From the NCBI GenBank assembly GCA_017590115.1, contig JAGGNK010007071.1, positions 271,535 to 335,534 of the forward strand: a stretch of DNA of 64,000 nucleotides, given 5' to 3'. The stretch comes from Montifringilla adamsi. Its lineage: Eukaryota; Chordata; Aves; Passeriformes; Passeridae. The notes under the pieces are model-generated. The model ran no database searches, was not told the DNA's origin, and saw only the letters and a program-made list of their open reading frames with translations. Both the position numbers and the translations under genes were made by a program. Below are positions 48,402-61,379 of this stretch, piece by piece (the stretch's first letter is position 1; each line of letters begins with the position of its first letter).

Positions 48402-51400
48402 AACACCTAATTCCAAATCTATATCATATCTTCATTAGTCCCCTAATTACTTGGCTGAATTGAACTCTTCAGGAAAACTCACCTCTTTGCACACCGAGGA
48501 GAGTAGAAAAATAAGTAATGTACTCTTTGGGGTGCAGAGCACTGTCTGCTGTGCTTGTGCTTTAAAAGAGAAAGCTGATTTTCTGTCTGCTCCAAACTCC
48601 TCTCCACAGAGAGGTCTTCCTGGAACAAAGTTTCCTACATGCTTCAAAGCTGCAAATTTTTAGGTTCCTGGATAGCTGATGAGAGACCATCTGCCTTCTC
48701 CTTCCTGCACCATGACAAAAAGACACAACTATTCCTGTACAATTACAATATTGAATGACTCTTTTTGGCCTATCTACACTTCTTCTCAGTGTCAGTGGGA
48801 AAAGCCATTTCTTTCCTAACATAAAAACAGCTGGATGAAGTAATTTGGTCAGAGCCATAGAGTCATCTCTCTAGAAAGGGATGAAAAAGGGAAGCAAAGG
48901 CAGGCTCTTGGAAAATGTCGTGGAAATGTCATGGGCTGTCACAGTCCCAACTGGGCCATAGCAGTGGTGGGAGTAATGGTGCTCACACAAGTGGTACTTT
49001 ATAGCAGCACCAAAGCTGAAACATTTGTGTGAGAAGCTTTTCTACGTCCCAGCCTATCACCATGCAGAAGAGCTGCCAGCTGAGGACCAGCTCCTGTGCT
49101 GATGAACCCTCTCTGGCAGACACAAGGCGTTTGTGGTGCTGTAACAAACGTCCTACTCTAATCTGAGGAAGCCAATGGAAGCTTCCCAAGGAGCCACAGA
49201 GATCTCCTGTAACATACAGGCATGCTGACAGGGACTGTACAGATATCCTCCAATTCCAAAACCTGAGGTCCCTGCCATGAGCTGATCCCTATTAATTGAC
49301 CAGATGGCCAGCTTTTCTCATCTGCAATTCCTCTTCTTTTCTGACAGCTTTTAGTAGGTCACATGACAGATAATATTCCTGCAATATGTCAGCCCCCCCT
49401 TGACAACACCAGTGTCCAGCAGAAGCCAAGCATCCACAGATCTGACTCCATGCCAAACTGGGAGTTGGGCTCCCTAAAAAATACATACTGTCCCAGCAAG
49501 AGCTGTGCTGCTAAAAACATTCAGAAGAACCTTAATGCTAAGAGAGCAGTAGTTGTTATTTGGTTGCATTTTACTGGCAGGTACCAAATATATCTCTCAC
49601 CTCCTCAAGCACTGCTGAAAGCAATTGTTCTTTTGTTGTTCGTAGATGATGAGTGGCATCTATCATCTTAGCATCAGATAAGCCAGGCAAAGATCAGGGC
49701 TGCTGCACTTAAACTCTCAGCTCCCTTAGAACTTTTGTTTCTTATGACAGCACATTGCCATGATGCCAAGGAGCTGGCAGCCCTGCAGGTGTGCCCATGC
49801 CTTTGCACAGAGGCAGGTAAGTTTGACTCTGATGAAGGCAAAGTAGTGGCTGGAGTGGCTGGAATTCCTTTGTGCTGCCATTCAGGTGCCCTCCTGCTGA
49901 TCTGTGATCCCTTCCCATGTTCTGCACCTTTCTTGCTAGCCCTGGCTTTAAACTGAAAGGCTTGAAGTCCCCCTCCCATAGCAGCTTCAAATTAAGGCCC
50001 TCACCAACTTGGTGAGCCTGTCACTAAAATTCCCTCTCTGTGTCAGAAGGGCCCCAGCAGTCCCAACAGGTTTCTCCAAGTACATCCTATGTATGTTCAT
50101 GACATTTATATATCCAGCTATAGCTTTAGCTGTAAGTAAGAAGAAGTAAGTAGCAGAGTCTGATAATGGCTTAAATAATTGTTGAAATCAAAACTGAAAC
50201 ATGGTTCAATTAATTACCATTTCATTACAGCTTAATTATTAATTATTGTTAAATCGTTGTTGAATCACCGTTAAATTATAATTGAATTATTCCTTAATCA
50301 CAATTTGCAATTTTTTATCATTAAATTTCATTTGATCATTACCTAATCATTAATAACACCTTTTTGTTATTCCCAAAATGATGAATTCTCCTAAAGGTTC
50401 ACCTGTGCCAGTAGAGTTGTGGGTGTAAGAATGGAGGGAGAGAAAAGGAAACAGATGTGGTGACAGCTGCTAACGCTGCAGATCTTGTAGCTTTACTGTT
50501 GTTTATGACCGTGAAGAATAAAGCACAGGAATAAGGAAATAGAATATTTGCGAACAAAGGTCTTTGATGACAAAGCTGTAAATTTCCAGTTGGGACAGGT
50601 CTATGTAACAATCAAAATGCAAAACTGTACAAGACAACAACCAGAGTATTGTGATTCAAACCTCTGTTTGAAAGAAAAATGTTTTGTCATACTGGTAAGA
50701 AACATTCCTCTTTGAAGAGACTTTCTACTACTGTTAAACTACTGATTTCTCTGTATTCACCACTTGTGCCTGAGGAATATACACCCTCTTCCTCCCCTCC
50801 CCCCACAATGCATGAAAGAAGGGTATTTATCCTGCACAGGAAGGCGTGGTGAATGGAATGCCCTGGTTCTGGGGGATCCTGGTGATCTGCTTTGAGCCCC
50901 AAGGGGAGAAAATGAGGTAAATGCAGGAGATGAAAAATAATCTCTGGTACAATTAGTAATGCCCTTGTTGGGCAGACAAGAAATCAGCAGATTTCACACG
51001 TGCAGGAGGGTGTTCCTCCTGCCTTTTGTGCTGGCAAATGCTTGCTGAACCTGATGTGTCCTAAGGGTTGTACATAAATTATTTTCTCAGTGACTGCAGG
51101 AGAGAAGCCAGCCCAGGAGCCTGTAGTGTACATCAGCATCGTTTCATGTTTCGCTGCATCACAGCACAACTGCAGATTTCCTCAACAGCCTTTGATTCTA
51201 AATGTCAGCGACTTCGGCCATTGGGTTTCTTAGGTGCTCCTCGTTCCCTTCGGGAGAGCTGCCAGGTAGCACAAGGTGACCCGTAAAGCACCGGGATTAA
51301 CAGCAGTTACCTCAGCGGGGATGGTCAAAGAGGAGAGGGCGTTAGGTAAGAAAAGCTGATCCCACCTCCACTCTCTGCCCTCCTTGCAGACACACACCGA

Positions 51401-51873
51401 GGGCATTTCAGTGTGCCCACTCCTCAGCTCCTTGCCCGGATTTCCGACCAGAGAGATTCTGGCCACGCTTCTCCCTCGGGCGAGGGCTCCTCCGGGTGGC
51501 ACCAAGCTCAGGGCAGAAGCGGGCTGGCTTTTCCCCGTTCCCTTAAGAGTTCCACTCACCTCCCCTAAGGGAGGGGCCGTTTCTTGAGGCGCGGCCGGGC
51601 TCCGGCCACTTGTCCTCGCTCGTCACCGTGTACAGGCATATCCCCGGCGCAAGCACAGAAACATCTCCTCGATCCCTGGAGGCTTTCCACCTCCCTGCTG
51701 GCTCGGGTGCCGCAGCCACAGCAGCCAAGCCCGGCCCTGGTGAGCAGTTGTGGCTGCTCATCAGCCATAACTTCGTGGCCCCCCTTTCCCCGTTCTCCCA
51801 GCCTCGGTGCACCGCCCGCCCCCTTATCCCCCACAGGGGAAGGGGAAGCATCCCCCCGGGACAGCCCGATCCC

Positions 51874-51917
51874 AGCGGGCCATTTACCCGATCCGAGCGG
51901 GAGATTTACCCGATCCG
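51874..51917. repeat. 22-bp tandem duplication in CpG island
   Basis: Two units share agcggg, a two-base difference and atttacccgatccg. A partial third copy (gcccgatcccagcgg) precedes them. Confidence 0.85.
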
Positions 51918-52381
51918 CTGGGCAGCCCCGCACGGCCGCTCCCGCCTCCCTCCCTCCCGCAGCTCCGCTCCCGCCGGAATCCTGCTCTCGGCGTGTGGCT
52001 CACTTCTCTTCCGCGAATTTCTCTCCTCCCTCTCGGGCGCTGAGGGTGGGATTAAAGGCACCAAAGACCAAACATGTGACTCCGCCAGCACAGGGATGCT
52101 CAAGGAAGGAAGGCAAGGGGAGATGGCCGGAGGGGGTCACGGCACACCGGGCAGGGAACCGGTCCCTGGAAGCAGGTTCAGGAGTAAATCCCGAGCCCCA
52201 GCGGGACGCCCCGGGGCGGAGGCAGCTGCGCAGCCGGAGCTCCTCATTCCTGCTCTGCGGTGCCCGAACGCTCCATCAGGAGCGGCGGGACAACCGCAGG
52301 GGCAGCGCAGCTCCCCCAGCGCTCCCCAGCCTGGGTGTCACATCTGCCCGGTGTCACCACGGCCGCGTGCCACCTTTAGGT

Positions 52382-52477
52382 GGGTGTCACTTCTGCCGGG
52401 TGTCACTTCTGTCGGGTGTCCCTTCCGCCGGGTGTCCCCTCTGCCCGATGCCGCTTCTGCCAGGTGTCCCCGCCAGC
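52382..52477 (+). repeat. 16-bp minisatellite, about 6 copies
   Basis: The consensus is gggtgtcacttctgcc in perfect 16-base register, with copies diverging toward the right (gggtgtcccctctgcc, cgatgccgcttctgcc, aggtgtccccgccagc). Related units also occur at 52333-52365, separated by a spacer. Confidence 0.9.
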
Positions 52478-53496
52478 TCCCGTGTCTCTGGGGCACTGCC
52501 CTCCCCCGCTGGCACCTGCTGGATGCTCGGCCTTCTCGCCTCACTCCTGGGAGGGGAGGGGATCACCGGCGCCCTGCAAGCTCGAGCAGAAAGCGTCAAG
52601 AGTCACCAGCAGGTTCTTTATGTGCGTGCCACTCCTGGCAGGTAAAAGCTTTCTCAGTCTGTAGCGAAGTCTTCACAGGACTATTGCCTGAAGTGGGGAG
52701 GCTCATCAGCTACACAAAGATTTACATCAGGCTGTTCAAGAATCAAACATTTTAACAAACTGCCCCAAGACTGCCTCTGACCGGTTCACTCTCCCTCCCT
52801 GCCACCCCCCGGGGCTTTTCTCTGTGTTCCACTTCCCCGTTCTTATACACACAAACCCTTCAGCTCTGTGGCCATAATATCTAATTAACTGGTTACCTGA
52901 AAGATGCTTCAGGGAAAGTTTACAGACAGTTTGTCTGTCATTGTAGGAACTCTTTGGGTTTATGCCTGCAGCTCCAGAAAATGCAAGTGTATGTATTTGG
53001 GCTAAACTATTTTTAGGCTCAGACCTCTCTTATATCTTGGAAGAATCTCGGGAAAAGAGAAAAAAAAAAACTACAAGAAAAAAAATCCCTTAGGCCCTTT
53101 CAGTAAAATACCATGTCCTGTTGAGCACAGCTAGAATGTTGCTAGTGTCCAGTCCTGTAATCAGAAGCTTCTGGTATGATAGATGTTCTTTAATTTTAAC
53201 ATAGCAATTTCTATTATTCCCTCTTGAGATGTACAAAGGCAATCAGCTGGCAAAAGCTGTCCCACACCTAGGGCTTTTTATTGCAGAGACAACATGGAAG
53301 AAAGGGAGAAAGCCAGAGGAACAGTAATGCCCAAAATAAACAACACAATCAAGCACCACAGCTGGGTTCCTCTAGTGACTTCCTAGAAACAGATTAGGCA
53401 TGCTGGAAGGTCCACCAGCTTACTAAGATATATGTTACTCTCTCAAAATAATAAAGAAGTCGTAGTTTCTAGGTGATTTGCTTTCCCAAATCCCTC

Positions 53497-54128
53497 TGTC
53501 TTGGTTTGAAAAGACAGGTGTCTGCTAAGGAAGGCGGGAGCCTCCCCTGAAATGGAAAATGTAAAACCCCTCTCTCCAAACTGTTATAATTTTGAAATTA
53601 AGGGGGGCTCTCAGGTAAAGATATGGGAGCACGAATAACAGTTCTTTATTAGGGAAGAAATTTTTAAAAATAAAATAAGCAATGCAGTAATACAAAACAA
53701 CACTGACAGAGTCAGGATACGACCTGACACCCTGTTGGTCAGGGGGTTGGTAGCAGTCCAATTGGAATGGTGGCTGCCATCCTCCTGGAGTGTCAGATGT
53801 GGTTCTGTTGAAGCAGTGATCCTGTAGAAGGGTGTAGTCTTCCTCTGAAGATCCAGTGGTGGTGTAGATGGGCTTGGTCTTCCTCTGGGAGTCCAGTGGG
53901 AAAGAGCTGCTCCTCTGGGAACCCAGTGGAAAAGGCTGCTGTGGTGTTCCAAATCTCTGACTATATCCAGGTAGGAATGCTTGGCTCCTCCCCCTGGGTG
54001 GAGCATCTCCCAATGGGATGATGTAATTTTATCAGTCATGCAGTGAGATTCAGTGAAGCATTAACAGAAGATATTTCCCAGAGGGAGGATTCATTGTGGA
54101 AGAGATAAAGAAAATTGACCCATTAACA
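53497..54128 (-). mobile_element. Solo LTR of an endogenous retrovirus
   Basis: Read on the minus strand the 632-bp block starts TGTTAATGG and ends AACCAAGACA, giving the TG...CA termini of an LTR. The plus-strand left end is tgtcttggtttgaaaagaca. A polyadenylation signal CTAATAAAG lies near 53644-53652, followed on minus by a GT/T-rich stretch. No gag, pol or env is adjacent, hence solo. The flanks (ccctc and gaagg) are not a matching target-site duplication, so the ends may be off or the insertion old. The alternative right end is 54066. Short minus-strand open frames inside it are not genes. Confidence 0.7.
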
Positions 54129-54517
54129 GAAGGAATAGATAGGAATAGAATACCCATACCCATTTCCCCTTTTTCTGTTTTTAATGACAGTGATTTATAC
54201 TCTACCTTCCACTTAAATGCTCTCAAACCTTCAAAAGTTGATGCACTGAAAGCACAGCAGATCCTGGAACAGAGCAGAGAAAAAAGAGAGTACTGGAGGT
54301 GGAAAAAAGAGTATACATTCCTAGGAGGTCCCTTACTGTGTTCTTCCCTGGATAAGAGTTGCAGAATTTTTTAAAACAAAAAATTTTTTTTCCACTTCTG
54401 TGTCAGTATGCATGTAGGAGAGTGACTATTGAGCAGCATCAGCAGAAATACTTAACCCACTGCACCCAGGATTACATTTTGGATGATGTTTTAGCCAGCA
54501 GAATTTATTACAAGGGG

Positions 54518-54672
54518 CAGTTAAAAAAAAAAAAAAAAAAAGGCCAAAAGGCCTTCTTTTTCTTCTACCACTGAATACATTCTGCTCACTCACAGCTTTT
54601 TTACCAACCAGATTTTTTAAAGGGGGGCAGAAAAAAAAAAAAAAAAAAAGGCCAGAAGGCCTTCTTTTTGGG
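54518..54672. repeat. Duplicated poly(A) plus AAGGCC-palindrome module
   Basis: Two copies (about 54518-54562 and 54624-54672) share gggcag, an A run of about 19, then aaggccaaaaggccttcttt (second copy aggccagaaggccttcttt). The A tract, palindrome and T run can fold as a hairpin in each copy. Confidence 0.85.
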
Positions 54673-57600
54673 AATAAATATTTAGGTCATTGTAATTTTG
54701 TGTGATTTCTGTGTAATCTTCCCAACTTCCTCTCTGCTCACATGCATGCTTTTCAGGGTACCCTTGACTTTCATCCTTAAACAATTATTTCTTTAAAACA
54801 GCTTCTGTTAGACCCAAAAGACTGAGGGAGAAGAGACTTAAGTGATTTTGGGGCAGTGGCAGAGAATGACAGTGGAAGCCTGTCATTCCTGACTACTCAT
54901 CCATTCTTATCATGGTGCTGTTTCCTGCTGTGCATGAGCATAAGGGACACTGATGCAGCTGAGAAATGAACATTTTCTTCTGTTGAGTTATGTCTTAGTT
55001 GGGTCACTTTGTCCCTTCAATTCCCCACACCAAATGGCATTGTCAGCACAGCTGGGAGGACTTTGGAAAGCAGAGATGAACATTTGGGGACTCAACTGCT
55101 CCTGCAGTAACCTAACTGCAACCTGAAATGCTGAGAAGAAATAGTCACTTATGAAATTATTCAGTCTGTACAATAACAGGACAGGACTTTAAAACTATGA
55201 TCAGAAAAAATCTTGGGATGAGAATTCATCCAGGTAGCAAAGGTTCAGCCCAACCATCCAGATCCCAGTATTTTCCATTGCCAGAGCACCTTTCCCCTCT
55301 GCCATCCACTGTAACAGCTCTGATGGCACTGAGCATTTGTGCAGGGAAATGGGAATAAGATTTTCTTTTGCTTTGCCTGAGATCAGGTACAGCTCCTGCT
55401 TTTCATAAGTATGAGTGTCAGAGGCGGGACAAGACAGGCAGGTGGTGTTTAGATATGTGCTCCATGTGCAGGCAGGGCCAAAATTCATGGTCTTGGGGAA
55501 GCTGAACTGAGAGGCCTGGTGCCCTCCAAGTTCTTATTTGTGTCCTATGCATCACTGTCAAATTATCTTCACTCCTGCCTTGTGTTCCCTGTCTCCTACT
55601 GATGCCTTGGCTTTCCTCCTACTGCCTCATGTTTTTTACCAGAAGGCAAGGGCATGAGCGTATGGACACTCCAGCTGATTTTGAGCTGCTTGTGCTGATT
55701 ATTCAGCCAACAAATCAAGCAAACAGCTTCCTGTTCAGGGTGTCCTAAGGTTCTGCTCAGCAGGAGGGACACTCAGCTCTGCTCTGCAAGGCACTGTCTG
55801 AAGTAGCAGCAAACCCATGTTTGGGGCTTACCTCCTTCAGCCAGTTGCAATGAAATTTGAGAAGTGTGTGCAACACTTACTAGGGACAAGGAGGGAGCTG
55901 TGAAAAGACAGAAAAGAAAAAAAGTAAAGAAAGAGTTCTGTAAGGCCGGTCTCCTTAGGACATATCCAAAGCCATTGCATTCCAGCAGGAGGAATGAATA
56001 ATATGTTTAGCATAACTTGTTGTGCCATGTGCATGGAACCTGCACAGGCTGTACCTCTTCCACAAACACTCAGAAGTTCTGTAGTGACAGCACTATTCCT
56101 TTACATACAGATACCAGATGATTGCCTGGTTATTCCTGTACTGTCAGCTGCGCAATGGATATGTTCTTGTAGGAGAATCTGCTGTTTTTCAGAGGCTAAC
56201 TTTGAAAATAATTTTAAACTGCTAATTATTTATAGGGGCAAAAACCCCCTATATTTCCTGCTTGCATTCTGTTTTTGTAAGAAGCAGCAGACATTTCTGA
56301 TGGCTATTTTGAATATAAATACAATATTGAGGATACCAAATTACATGGAGTAGCAGTGGCTTTCTCTTTGTTTTCTTTCAGACTCAATATTGATCACTGG
56401 GACAAAAAGTGTTCAAAGTCCTTTGCTGTTTACTGGAGACATAATGAGCTTATATGTCAGGGCCACTGTGTTTAACTTTAGACAGCAATAGTCAGAGGAA
56501 ACACAGCTCCAGCAGGAATGGATTCATGCTGGCTTGGCTGTCTATGGTACATTAGTATCCTCTAAAAAGGCTGAAGTATTTTAATCTCATTTTCTTCCTG
56601 GTCTGTCCATTTGGGTTTGGTTCTTTTCAGGACTAGCCTCCCTTCACATATTTCCCAAGTCTGCCCTCTATAAAGTCTCCTATATACAACCACAAACAGA
56701 CTTTTCAGGCTCTTACCAATAGCTAATTCATCTTGCAGATGAATTATTAAATCCTGTTCCTGTAATCTCTTCTACCCAAGCTGCACACATCTGAAGATGA
56801 CAGAGACACACTCACCGTAGTTCGCTTTAGAGACTATTGGGCACCCCTCCCCACCACACACACCCCTTTTCTATGCTTCTTTAGCTTCTCCAATCAAACC
56901 ATTAGAAAAGGCTGTTCACAGCTAAAAGAGCACCAGAGTGAGCCAGCACAGAAATGTGTTAAATGATGATGGAACTGCAGAAATACTGCAAGCCTGGTGA
57001 CACTCAGAGAACTGGATGTACCTTGGCCCGTTTAGTGGCATATGCTCTGACGATCCAACCTCCTTCCTGTCTTGCTCCAACCTTCTGACTCTTGCAGACC
57101 ACAGAGTATTTCTAAGAAAGGGACAAACATTTTAATTTAGACATAGAGTCTAGTGGCTCTTCAAAATATCTGTTAAAATGCATTGGCTCTCAGTTACTTG
57201 CTCTGTATTGCAACATAGAAGAATGGCCTGGAACAGTGTACTTTTTGCTAAAAAAAGATGCTGATGCTCAAAAAAGAGAATGAGGGGAAAAGACAAACCA
57301 GAAGATTTCCAAACTGAGAGTCAGGAGGAATTATCCCCCAGGGACTGCTGGAAAACTTTTACTTTCTTTTGCAAAATGGAGTGAAGTTATTTTGTATGGT
57401 CACTGAGCTCTTTCCACTAGCAAATTCTGCATCTGTGTGAGAAGCACAGAGTGTTAGCAATTTCTCTGCTCTCTCTCACTGCAAATTTTAGGTGAGTGCT
57501 TCTGGAACTAAGAATCAGATGTTGGAATGAGGGAAATGGCCTGTCCAGGAAAGTCTGAATACTACTTGTACAAGGTTTTAACTACCAAAGAGTCTCAGGA

Positions 57601-60600
57601 GAATTGTAGCAAACTATAACTATTTTAAAACTGCTTCACATCTCTAAGGGGCAGCCTTATTTGAAATTTAAGAGGTTTTCATTCCATTTAGCTGAACAGT
57701 GTTTTGTTAAACTTTTTTCATTTCACCTAATAATGGATGCAACATGGAGACTCAAGTACTTCACTCCTAATGAATTTTTAATTCATTCTGGTAAATTTTT
57801 TGTTTGACAGTCTTAAGATTAGACTTAAGCAAAATATAAGTCTGCGACTAGTCCATGATCTAGAAGTAAAGCCTGCTATAATGACACAGGCTACATTGGC
57901 AAGTATAAAGGTGGAGGATTAGATTAGAGATTCTAGAATTGATTTTGCAGATTCTGTAATTTTCATTGCTGAATAATTAATATTTTCAAACACAGCTTGT
58001 TTTCTTTCTCTGGTCTCTAAATGCACCCGTAAAAAAGCTTACCAGGATTCTGATGAGCCTGTCTTTAAAATTCAAATGCACCTACTGCAATTAAATAAGT
58101 ATGGATAGTGGTCAAAACTCCTTTTCAGGAAAACTCTTCATATCACTATTTCCAGAAATATTTGCACACAGGAATCCTCTGCACAGACAGCAAATTAAGG
58201 TGGTGTGGTGCCAGAAAGAAAAAAAATTGAAAGAGATTGAGTGAGGGAAAGGGAAGAAGACGGTAAAGCCTGTGCTCCATTTCCTGGGCTCTTCATTGCT
58301 CCTGATCACTATGGCAGCTGGGCAGTGAGGCAGCAAGACAATTGCTAATAATCCCTGCTGAGACTTCCCAGCCTGGGTTTCTCACTGACTGGAATCTTTC
58401 ATTCTTTTTTAGATTGCCTGCCAGGATGTTCTGGGTGCCAGTGGAGTGAGAGAGCTCCTTCAATTCACACACATATTCTCCATTTAGCATCAAGTGTTTC
58501 TCTACAGGAGGAAGACAACTAGAGAAGAAACATGACAAAACAAAAGTAAGTGAGAATTTTTGTGCAGCATATATAAGCAACTGAAACATTTCTGTCCAAG
58601 TCCCTTCTGGTCAGGTGACAATGGAATTTCTTTCCCACACCTGGGCAAAATGTCATCAGTGTCTCTCTTCCCAGATGTGAGTCAGAAGTATCTTACTATG
58701 CTATTTAGCTAACAGTAACTATCCAATAGTAATAATAATAGTATTAATATCAGTAATGCTAATAGAAAAAAAAATAGTGCAATTTCTTTGAAAGGAAAGG
58801 CAAGAACTCAGTTCAACTGCATCGGCTACAGCTTTATGTGTGTTTATTTTCTTTAGCCAGCTTGTCTGTCAAGAGAATTATAACATCCTAAATAACATCA
58901 ACAGCAATTGTTGGCTAGATCAAGGATGCTGTGGAGTGATACATTTCTGTGTGATCTGATGTACACTGCACTGGATGGATATTCATTAGGTAAAGTACCT
59001 ATCTTATCAAATACACTTCCACTGTTGGCCCTAACTAATGTGTACCTAGCAGAGCAGCCTGCAGCACCACCCTTCATTCCATCTCATGCCCACAGCAACA
59101 ACATAGGCTACTTCACCATACCTGAGAGGAAAAGAAAAAATTATCCTATTTTGAGAGCACAGCCTTAGCTAAAATGATGTGCTTTATCCTTACCTTACAA
59201 TGAGGTAAGGATAAAGTCATGCCAAGAGGAGGGGACACCAGAACAAACCTCAAGGACAAAATTTTGAGCATGGGCTGAAACTTTGTGCTTCAAAGGTCAG
59301 CTTTTAAAATTAATCTTGTTATTGCTTATTACACTTTGGTGACATGAAAGTGCCTCTAGCACAAATCAGCCGTTAAGAAAGGGATGTCTTTTAAGACATT
59401 GGTGTTTCTATTTTTGCTTCAAAGCACCAATGATCAAAATAGCAGAACAAGATAGAATCACCATGTCTGTAGCCAGTGTATGAGGAAATTAAGGGGGTTA
59501 AGAAACTCAGTACAGGCCTTTCATCCTATTTATTTATCTATTGTAATTGTTTTTAGGAAGAGAGCTACATTTGCTTTGAAGTCAAAGACCTGTACACACA
59601 TATGACAGGTGTGGTACTTTTATTTGGAAGTATGTTCCACTAATATGCATTTTCCATTTTTCCTTTTTCTTTTTTCCTTTCTGAGACTTTTCCTTCCTTT
59701 ACTTCACCTCTGTGAGCTGATCTAGAAGGCACTGAACAGATGTGCCAGCTGCCACAGGACACACTGAGGGTTGTGTTTCATACCTGCTCTCCTGTGGTGC
59801 CTGGCACTGCGTTATCACAAAGCAACTGCTGTGGTTCCAGTCAACAACCGAGGAAATGAAAGGCTGATTTGTGTGCTGACACAAAAATATACCTTTACCG
59901 CAAAAATATTAATGCACAGGGCTTTGCGCCACTGAATTTGGAATCTGGTTATCTCTTCTAGGGCGGTTAGTCTGCTGTGAGTGGTTTGGGTACTATTTTG
60001 CTTTGCCCAGGCACTGGTTGCCTGAAGATGTCGCTTTTCCACTTTATTACCTTAGGCTGGCTGCTTCCAGTGTTCTTGGGCCCATTTGCCCAACCTCTTT
60101 CCTTCAGTGTGCAACCTGCAATCCCTTTCTTCATCTGCCACTGACAGCACTGGAGCTGATTGGCCACAGCTCTTCTGTTCCCACCTTTGGGATGAATCTG
60201 TGCTCTGCTATTTCCTCAGCAGACTCCAGGCACACAGCTCTTCTCACAAAAGTGAAGATTTCCCTCTGCCCTCCAGGTCAGAGCCTTCTGCTGACCACAG
60301 CCTCAGGTTCACCAACAGATGGGAGAGCTCCCACACCGTCTCCCATAGGGCCTTTCCTCTTGGAAGCAGCACAGTCCTGCTGGATCAAAGATCACTTTAG
60401 GTACTTTCCTGGGTGCGCCACAGTTCCAAATTTACCTGCATATCTGCAGACACATCTGGGTAATATGTGAGTAGTTCACAATGCTGCGTCTCCACCTCCC
60501 ACCTTACCAAAGAGGATGCATTTCACACCCATGTGTTGGGCTTTCTTAGCAACTTGATGGATGCTACAACTCTTACAGTTTGAGCGAGAGACAATATTTG

Positions 60601-61370
60601 AGGTTTTGTAGGTCCTTTTAGTTTGGAATAGAGGTTTGGAACAGGTAATGGGTGATGCTCAGCACAACCCTGGTCACAAGGCTGTGCATTGCTCGTTTAC
60701 AGGAGATTCAGTCCATCCAAGTCTCCAAGTGGCCACAGCCTGAGCACACCAACACTGCAAGCTCAAAATTGTCTCCTCTCTAGGCTGTTCCTTATACAAC
60801 ACTTTTTATTCAGTTCATCTCTGGGTCTTTGGTGGTTTCTTCATACCAGGCTCCCCTCTGCTTATGCTAAGAACATGTGGACATCCTTTCCAAGGAACAC
60901 TCTGCTTCAGTCACGCCAATTCTTAACCCCATAACTTTGTAACATGCTCAACTCTTCCTTGTAGCAATTGCAAGTGAAGGACTGCGAGGTTTAGGAAAAG
61001 CAGCCATATTTGTCACACTCCTGACTCTAAGTAATTGCAAATTGCTGCAAGACTTTCTCTGCAGTTGCTCTGCACTGACACTGGATTGCTTGGCTCTCCC
61101 ACTTTCTTCACAGAAGTATCTCAAGTATTAATACAAGTATTATTAATTCCTCTCTTTCTCTCCTTACCACTCAGATTTTTGTTTGTGTATTTCCCTCATC
61201 TGCTGTGTTGTCTCTGCACAATTCACACAATCAATCTTCAAAAAACAGGGAGGAAAGCAGAACATCCTCGCTATTGGAGGGGAGCAAGAGCGTGGCCTCT
61301 CCAGTGCCGAATGCAGGGGGACAATCACTGCTCCGACCCTGCTGCCACACTATGGCAGGCACAGAACGTT
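54673..61370. other. Intergenic spacer PGAP4-RNF20 region
   Basis: No coding exon, RNA gene or confident repeat is recognised, apart from a hairpin at 59182-59216. A 155-codon plus-strand open frame at 60003-60470 shows no domain and is treated as chance. Confidence 0.5.
59182..59216. repeat. Perfect 14-bp hairpin, 7-base loop
   Basis: Arms ctttatccttacct and aggtaaggataaag flank tacaatg. It is intergenic, with no surrounding transposon recognised. Confidence 0.9.
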
Positions 61371-61379
61371 TAGCCCACA

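Larger units (their letters stand above)
44869..51559. other. Presumed PGAP4 5' UTR intron
   Basis: This is non-coding sequence between the PGAP4 coding exon and the CpG island. It includes a 48-bp tandem duplication, a CR1 fragment, a short hairpin at 48373-48401, and an AT-rich block at 50200-50350 with repeated ttaatt/aattatt words. No gene is recognised. Additional non-coding exons cannot be excluded. Confidence 0.45.
51300..52640. promoter_or_regulatory. CpG island, probable PGAP4 promoter
   Basis: A 1.3-kb GC- and CpG-rich block stands alone between AT-rich flanks. On the minus strand a consensus donor (GGGGAG before gtgagtgg) at 51559 marks the likely end of the PGAP4 non-coding first exon. 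It would splice to the acceptor at 44869. There is no recognised protein-coding exon on either strand, despite long open frames (51610-52755 and 51584-52645, plus strand) that are expected from the scarcity of AT-rich stop codons. Confidence 0.6.

Noticed and set aside
53525..54039. Minus-strand frames of 162 and 142 codons
   Set aside because: They lie inside the solo LTR and overlap each other. They are not retroviral genes.
60003..60470. 155-codon plus-strand frame between PGAP4 and the last island
   Set aside because: No domain, no splice context, and low-complexity Ser/Leu/Pro content. No support beyond length.
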